From Proteles cristata cristata (Eukaryota; Chordata; Mammalia; Carnivora; Hyaenidae), in contig JAESUZ010003164.1 of assembly GCA_017311185.1 (NCBI GenBank), positions 1,240,001 to 1,304,000 of the forward strand: 64,000 nt of DNA. Reading direction: 5' to 3'. The notes under the pieces are model-generated. The model did not search any database, was not told the origin of the DNA, and worked only from the letters and a program-made list of their open reading frames with translations. The translations under genes and the position numbers were made by a program. Below are positions 58,240 to 64,000 of the stretch, piece after piece (position 1 is the first letter of the stretch; each line of letters begins with the position of its first letter).

Positions 58240-58685
58240 GGGCCACCTGGGTGGCTCAGTCGCTTTAGCGTCCAACTCTTGATTTCCAGGTCGTGATCCC
58301 CGGGGCCATGGGGTCGGGCCCTGTGTTGGGCTCCACACTGAGCGTGGAGCCTGCTTGGGATTCTGTCTTCTCTCTGCGCCTCTGTTGCTCTCTGCCTCCC
58401 TCCCTCCTTCTCTCTCTCTCTGTGTCTCTCACTCTTTTTTTTTTTTTTTTAATATTTTTATTTCTTTCTAGGAGAGAGAGAGAGAGAGAGCGTGAGCAGG
58501 GGAGGGTCAGAGAGAGAGGGAGTCACAGACTGAAACAGGCTCCAGGCTCTGAGCTGGCAGTCAGCACAGAGCCCGACGCGGGGCTTGAACCCACGAACCG
58601 CGAGGTCATGACCTAAGCGAAAGTCGAACGCATTACCGACTAAGCCACCCAGGCACCCCTGTCTCTCACTCTTTAAATAAAATAA
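58240..58685 (+). mobile_element. older CAN-SINE interrupted by an antisense SINE
   Basis: GGGCCACCTGGGTGGCTCAG start, worn B box, CTGAGCGTGGAGCCTGCTTGG (older carnivore layout), CT-rich part to 58437. The A-rich tail resumes at 58676. Confidence 0.9.
58438..58660 (-). mobile_element. young Fc2-type SINE nested head-on in the older SINE
   Basis: Poly-T, TTTCTAGGAGAGAG, GCTGGCAGTCAGCAC, CCGACTAAGCCACCCAGGCA. The TSD TGTCTCTCACTCTTT lies at 58423 and 58661. Confidence 0.95.
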
Positions 58686-59129
58686 AATACTTGTTTCAAG
58701 TTGTAAGGACAAAGGGGAAAGGGAGTCCTTGGGCTTGTTTTAAGGATAAATGGCACTTTGTACCACCTGACAGTGGGGGCAGATATACCCGTGGAGCCCC
58801 ACCGCAGGCTCTGGGGAAGGACAAGGGATACATTGTTGCAGGAGTTGGTTTCTCTTTTCACAAGAAAGAAGAGGAAAGCCCACAGAAGCGGCAGGATGCC
58901 TCCCTTCTAAGAACAAGGTTCTTCACAAGGTGTCCTTGAAAGAAAGATGAGGCTGCTGTCTTGCTTTGTGGCTTTTCTAGAAAGCTTTGTAGCCACCGTA
59001 TACACTGACCCATCTGTCGCTTTATATTAGTCCCTGTGTGTATAGACACGGTGGAAAACGATGCGAGGCACATAGGATTTGCTGAAAGGATGCCTGTTCA
59101 GAGCATTGTTCTCTTCCTATTCTCTTTAT

Positions 59130-59349
59130 TTTTTTAAAAAAAAATTTAATGTTTATTTATTTTTGAGAGCGAGAGAGACAGAATGCAAGCACAGGAGGGG
59201 CAGAGAGAGAGGGAGACACAGAATCCGAAGCAGGCTCCAGGCTCTGAGCTGTCAGCACAGAGCCTGACGCGGGGCTCGAACCCACAAACCACAGGATCAT
59301 GAACCGAGCCTAAGTCGGATGCTTAACGTACTGACCCACCCAGGCGCCT
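59130..59349 (-). mobile_element. felid CAN-SINE, antisense
   Basis: AATGTTTATTTATTTTTGAGAG at the left, GGGGCTCGAACCCACAAACC, head GTACTGACCCACCCAGGCGC. CTTCCTATTCTCTTTA / CTTACTATTCTCTTTA flank it. Confidence 0.92.
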
Positions 59350-59370
59350 CCTTACTATTCTCTTTAAATG

Positions 59371-59410
59371 TTAATTACATCAAATAAATAAATAAATATT
59401 AATTACATCA
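59371..59410. repeat. A-rich insert flanked by 12-bp direct repeats
   Basis: TTAATTACATCA at 59371-59382 and 59399-59410 encloses only AATAAATAAATAAATA. The structure is that of a target-primed insertion consisting of tail alone. Confidence 0.8.
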
Positions 59411-60840
59411 GGCCTCCCCACTACCGCTCCTGCACACCCCATCTATAGATGTTTCCTGCTTTTGCAGTTATCCATAGTACTTGTCACTTACAATGTGCAG
59501 TGTAACATCTTCGCTTTGACTTCCTGCAGTGTCACCTGTCCCCACAGCAGACTGGAAGTGCCAGGAGCTCAGGGAGTTTAGTCTCTTTCATTCCCAGCAA
59601 TAACTGTGCAACGGACCCTTCAGAGCCTAGGTCACCCTCAGATATATTAAATGGCTACAGAGCATGTTATTTCCAACTCTTGGCCCAAAACATAACCAGA
59701 GCACCTGCACTTAGTGACAGCCACTTGTCCATGTCTGAGGAATGTGCTCCGGTTTTCTGGCTAAGTGTCTGATTAACCAAGATTGGGTTTCACTTATCAA
59801 GATTTTTAAAAGACTCTGAAAGTTTTTATCACCTTAGGTGCTTCTCCTTAATCCAAGTTGGTTCATAAAGCTGTCAGGAAAAGAATGTGCTTTTGATTAT
59901 ATATGGCTTTTCATGCCTCCAAGATGGTCTTTAAAAAAGCAGTTTAGCTTTTTACTATAATTACATGCTAAATCTAATATTTCTTACATCTTGCCAGAAT
60001 ATCATTTTCCCCCTTTCCCAGCATACCTTTTTATGATTTTAAGTAAAGCTCTGGCAGCAAATATACGAACTACTTCTACATCTCTAAAGTCTAAGCACAT
60101 TTTTCCGCAGAGCTCTAAGGATACCATCTCACCCACAAAATTAACCATCATTTTTTTAAATATCATCAGATACTGAGTCCATAGGCGGATTTGCCCTCAG
60201 CCCCAGAAATGGCCTTCGCAGGTCATTTTTCTACACCACATTTTATCCAGCACCAACCCCTGCATCCTACATCCTTAACAGTCCGGACTGGGAACAGCCT
60301 CAGGACGTGGGAGCCAGCACGCCGAAGAAGCGAAGGCAATTTTCTGTGAACGCTTCTCCAGGTTTTGATTTGCCTCGTGTCTTAGGGATATTACTTAAAT
60401 TGCTTTTCTCTGTCGCTGCAGTATGCTTATGCAATATGCAATATGTAGGGAGACAGTGGAGAAAAATGACTTTGTTCTTCCCCTGTTCTAGCTTTACGAG
60501 TTTACACCCAGCCTTGGATCCTTCCTCTTTTCTCTGCCTATTTCAGCCTCAGACTTCAGAAGTTCACTGAATCAAAACAGGACAGAGTTTACAGGCCAGT
60601 CTGAAGAGACATTGATTTTATACTAAACCACCCTTTTCGTAATCTTCCTTCCATTTTCTTTCCTGCCTGGCCCCTCGTGAAGGCAGTTAGTTTTATTCTC
60701 AGTATTGGTGAAAACCTTAGCAGCCAACACACACATGAATATAATACTGGATGGTGTGGTGGTGTCCTGAGTACCCCAGTGCCCTGTGGTGCCAGGATTC
60801 TGAAAATATGGTCTGGAACAGAATTTATTGTTTTTACTTT
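59411..60840. other. unique intron 5 sequence
   Basis: No repeat family or gene recognised. Confidence 0.5.
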
Positions 60841-60858
60841 AAAGATTAAGTAATTTTG

Positions 60859-61069
60859 GGGGGCACCTGGATGCCTCAGTCAATTAAGTATTGGACCGGC
60901 TTAGGTCACAATCTCATGGTTTGTGAGTTCAAGCCCCGCATCGGACTCCATGCAGATAGATCAGAGACTGGAACCCACTTCGGATTCTGTGTCTCCCCCT
61001 CTCTCTGCCTCTCCTGCTTGTGCTCTGTCTATCTCTCTCTCAAAACTAAACAAACATTAAAAAAAAAGT
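60859..61069 (+). mobile_element. CAN-SINE with 18-bp TSD
   Basis: GGGGCACCTGGATGCCTCAG start, B box GAGTTCAAGCCCC. The TSD AAAGATTAAGTAATTTTG at 60841 and 61070 is perfect, which suggests fairly recent insertion despite the diverged head. Confidence 0.94.
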
Positions 61070-61372
61070 AAAGATTAAGTAATTTTGTATTCTCTTAAAA
61101 TCTTTTCGAGAGGACTACCTAACATTTGACCCTTATATGTGTTCTAACGAAGAAGAAAATCAAACTGTTTGTAATTGTCAGAGAACACACCAGTTTGGAG
61201 TGTTCGGGATGAGTATCTCAGCGGTATTTAGTCCTACCATTCATTCGTTCAACACCTTTTTTTGGAGCTGTTTTCAGTAGCTGCTATTTGAGCTCTTCTC
61301 TGTGTCTGGTACTGTGTGTGGCCTTTGCTTTATCGCTTACCTGACACTCATGCTGGGTCAAGTGCTCTTCTT

Positions 61373-61588
61373 TTTTTTTTTTTTTAAAGGTTTATTAATT
61401 TTTGAGAGAGAGACAGAGTGTGAGTGGGGAAGGGGGAGACAGAGAGAGGGAGACACGGAATCGGAAGCAGGCTCCAGGCTCTGAGCTGTCAGCACAGAGC
61501 CCGACGTGGGGCTCGAACTTAGGAACGGTGAGATCGTGACCTGAGCTGAAGTCGGACACTCAACCAGCTGGGCCACCCGGGCGCCCCG
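61373..61588 (-). mobile_element. felid CAN-SINE, antisense, inside a MIR
   Basis: 15-T run and GGTTTATTAATTTTTGAGAG at the left, CCAGCTGGGCCACCCGGGCG head at the right. The TSD GTCA(A/G)GTGCT(C/G)TTCT flanks it. Confidence 0.93.
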
Positions 61589-61970
61589 GTCAGGTGCTGT
61601 TCTAAAGTGCATTACAAGTATTTTAATGTTTGTTTATTTTTGAGAAAGAGAGAGAGCACACAAAGCAGGGGAGGGAGACAGAATCTGAAGCAGAGCCCGA
61701 CATGGGGCTCGAACTCATGAATCGTGAGATAATGACCTGAGCTGAAGTTAGACACTTAACTGACCGAGCCACCCAGGTGCCCCAGTGCATTACGAGTATT
61801 AACCTGGTTTCTCATCATGCCCCTGTGATTGCAAATACCTCCTGTAAGTTTGCCGTTTTACAAATGAAGGTAAAGAGGCCAAGAGAGGTTGACCCACTTG
61901 CTCAAGGTCACAGAGCCAGGATTCAAATCCAGGCAGGCAGGCCCCAAGGCTCATACTTTTAAGCAGTCCA
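61589..61970 (-). mobile_element. MIR, antisense, hosting the SINE insertions
   Basis: GTGCTGTTCTAAAGTGCATTAC, then after the second SINE GCCGTTTTACAAATGAAGG, CTTGCTCAAGGTCACAGAGC and CAGGATTCAAATCCAGGCAG is a MIR read in reverse. Its outer end lies before the first SINE, near 61340. Confidence 0.85.
61623..61782 (-). mobile_element. CAN-SINE, shortened, antisense, inside the same MIR
   Basis: AATGTTTGTTTATTTTTGAG at the left, GGGGCTCGAACTCATGAATC, head CTGACCGAGCCACCCAGGTG. About 50 bp of the middle is missing. The TSD AGTGCATTAC(A/G)AGTATT lies at 61606 and 61783. Confidence 0.94.
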
Positions 61971-62189
61971 CCCTGCTGCAAGAGTCTCCTTCTTGTTGCA
62001 CCCTGTGTTCTGCTGGCTCCAAAGGAGGCAAGAAGCGGGGATCACTCTTGTTTCTGCTCTAGACTTTTACAACTTGGACATGCTAGACGCTTTTCACTTT
62101 TCACGTTCTATCTCATTTCAAATCAGGACAAAGTACAGTTGCTTGGTCTTTCCATATGTCTACCTTTTATGCAAAGAGTCTGCACACTT

Positions 62190-62310
62190 TCTGTAAAGGG
62201 TCAGACAATAAGCGTTTTAAGCTCTGCAGGCCACATGCCATCTGTTACTGATCTTTCTCTTCTTTTCATAATTCTTTAAAATGTAAAAACCGCTCTTAGC
62301 TTACAGGATA
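62190..62310 (+). mobile_element. hAT-like remnant
   Basis: TGTAAAGGGTCAGACAATAA, then AGCTCTGCAGGCCACATGCC resembles a common mammalian hAT-Charlie family. Family not assigned. Confidence 0.45.
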
Positions 62311-63090
62311 TATAAAAGTGAGCCGTATGCTTCATGTCAATGATCATTTGTCCTTTGATGACTCTTTGTGCTGTCAGCTGACTCTGTTTCAGACACTCAG
62401 GTTTTCCTCCTTCCTGCCACAGGGCCTTTGCGTATGCTCTGCCTGCTCTGTGTGTCCTTCTGGCTCTTAGCTCTTAGATACCTTTGCCCCTCCGTGTGTT
62501 TCTCCCAATCTCCTAGCTGCTGCTCTCGCCTCCCTCGAGTCTCCTCTCCACCCAGCAGCCAGAGCCATCTTTAAAGCCAAAATATCATTGAGTCATTTCC
62601 ATTGCACAGGAGTAAACTTGCTGTTTCTGAACATAACCGGCGTGGCCTCCCACCCTTACTGTCTGGCTCCTACCTTAACTTCTCCTGAGAACCTCATCCT
62701 CTGCCCCCTAAGCTAGCCGGCTTTTTCCTCATTGTGCTAAGTTTGCCCTCGCCCCAGGGCCTTTGCAGTTGCTCTTCTTCCTGCCCCAACCATCCCCGCC
62801 CCCCAACTCTTCGAGCCGTCTCGGTGGCTCGGTGGCCTCCCCCTGACCATCCTATTTGAAATGCTGCCCCCATCCCCCACAGCCTGCAAACACATCTCTT
62901 ATAGTCACTGGTTAGCATATCAGCCCCCTTTCCTTCCGTTGTATACTTCTGAATTTTTTTTCTTATTTATTTGCTCCTATTGTGCCTTACCTACTAAAAT
63001 ATATGTGCCAGGAAGACAGAGGCCTTGTCGTACTCACAAGTTCACTGTCAGTGCCTGGAATAGCACCTGACAGCACTGGGCCAAAGCACT
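62311..63090 (+). mobile_element. L2 LINE pieces
   Basis: CCACAGGGCCTTTGCGTATGC at 62418, then CCCCAGGGCCTTTGCAGTTGC at 62753 and CAGTGCCTGGAATAGCACCTGA at 63049. The repeated motif suggests two overlapping L2 copies or a duplication. Confidence 0.8.
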
Positions 63091-63200
63091 GTAGACACTA
63101 GCGTGCGGCATAGAGAGGCACGGAGTAGAGTGACTCAGTGGATGAGTGAATTCATGCATTGCCCCCTTTCATTTTTGCTCATTAACAATTGGTGCCATCT

Positions 63201-63423
63201 TGGGGCGCCTGGGTGGCTTAGTCGGTGAAGCGTCCGACTTTCGCTTAGGTCATGATCTCGCAGTTTGTGGGTTCGAGCCCCGCGTCAGGCTCTGTGCTGA
63301 CTGCCAGCTCGGAGCCTGGAGCCTGTTTCAGAGTCTGTGACTCCCTCTCTGACCCTCCCTGCTCACGCTGTCTCTCTCTCTCTCTCCTAGAAATAAATAA
63401 AAATATTAAAAAAAAAAAAAAAA
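63201..63423 (+). mobile_element. young Fc2-type SINE with 17-bp TSD
   Basis: TGGGGCGCCTGGGTGGCTTAG start, TTTCGCTTAGGTC, CTGACTGCCAGCTC, CCTAGAAATAAATAAAA and a long A-run. The TSD AACAATTGGTGCCATCT at 63184 and 63424 is perfect. Confidence 0.96.
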
Positions 63424-63440
63424 AACAATTGGTGCCATCT

Positions 63441-64000
63441 CTTTCAACTCAAATACTTACCTATCCATTGACTAAAGTAAAACTATCCGGATACTTGGTC
63501 TCTGCAGTTTAGCAGACCTCGCTGTTACGTTTCAGTGCCACACTGAATTCTTTTATCGCCAAGCTCATCTTTGTTATTCCTGGCTGTGCATTCTCTGGAT
63601 AGCCCTCCCTCGTCCTTACACCCGCTTTCCACGCCTGCCAGCTCACACACTTCTCGCTCACAGGAATCACTCCCCCCTTTGAATTTCTAAAGCATTTAAT
63701 AGGCAGTATGTCTGTGACTCATAGAGTAATTCGTGTAGATTCTCTTGCCCAGAAGAGATAGTCATTAAATATGGAGCAGTGATGCTACAGCCTCGTTTCA
63801 GATGAAGGTCGTCTGTATCTCACCCTTAATGCTTGAGTCATGAATTTTTGGTGTCTCAGTTTCGTCCTTACCTTCCTCACAGAGGAGTCCATAACTCAGT
63901 GTCTGGGGAAAGCATGTAAACCATCTGCAAGAAATGCTTTTAGCTGCAAATAACCGAAGACCCAGACCCTGGTGGGTAGGGAGCCCTGCGCTGGTGCAGC
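63441..64000. other. unique intron 5 sequence at the window end
   Basis: Pyrimidine-rich near 63590-63680, otherwise plain. APP exon 6 is not reached. Confidence 0.5.

Larger units (their letters stand above)
35628..64000 (+). other. APP: APP intron 5 (5' part)
   Basis: Begins with the consensus donor GTAAGT after exon 5 and runs beyond the window. It is phase 2, so exon 6 should start by completing S221. A search for the acidic exon 6 (alternating Glu/Asp, then a Thr run) finds nothing. Contents are SINEs, L1, L2, MIR and DNA-transposon remnants, microsatellites and unique sequence. Confidence 0.9.

Noticed and set aside
35628..64000. APP exon 6, Kunitz exon 7 or later exons
   Set aside because: I looked for the acidic Glu/Asp tract, the Thr run and the Kunitz cysteine pattern on the plus strand and found none.

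Overview
This window is mammalian nuclear DNA, almost certainly from a cat-family carnivore (Felidae). About fifty tRNA-Lys-derived CAN-SINE copies of the felid type (SINEC_Fc style) litter both strands, roughly one every 1.2 kb. They carry a pol III A box and B box at the head, a CT-rich tail and an A-rich end. Many have clear target-site duplications (TSDs). Older L1, L2, MIR, MER2, MER5A, MER20 and other hAT remnants fill much of the rest. There are no bacterial, phage or plasmid genes.

The only gene I can support is APP (amyloid beta precursor protein) on the + strand, seen as three internal coding exons with intact splice sites: exon 3 (7761-7890, 130 bp), exon 4 (33247-33359, 113 bp) and exon 5 (35434-35627, 194 bp). 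They join in frame and encode the second half of the growth-factor-like domain, the whole copper-binding domain and the start of the acidic region (human residues 76-220 plus the first two bases of codon 221). The layout is: end of intron 2 (1-7760), intron 3 (25,356 bp), intron 4 (2,074 bp), and the start of intron 5 (35628-64000). Signal peptide, exon 6 acidic tract, Kunitz exon, E2, transmembrane and amyloid-beta exons are all outside the window.

Exons 4 and 5 match human APP as I know it, except V196I. Exon 3 matches over residues 76-101, then differs at five of ten positions (102, 107, 109, 110, 111) inside the heparin-binding disulfide loop. That cluster is the most interesting coding observation here.

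The remaining interest lies in retroposon archaeology: SINEs nested in SINEs, two SINEs inserted successively at one target, a 16-bp A-rich insert with its own 12-bp flanking repeats, a tandem duplication inside a SINE, a SINE tail turned into an AT/TG microsatellite, and inverted SINEs bracketing exon 5. I found no sign of a new enzymatic, defence or mobile system. Repeat family names come from memory of consensus patterns, not from a database search.
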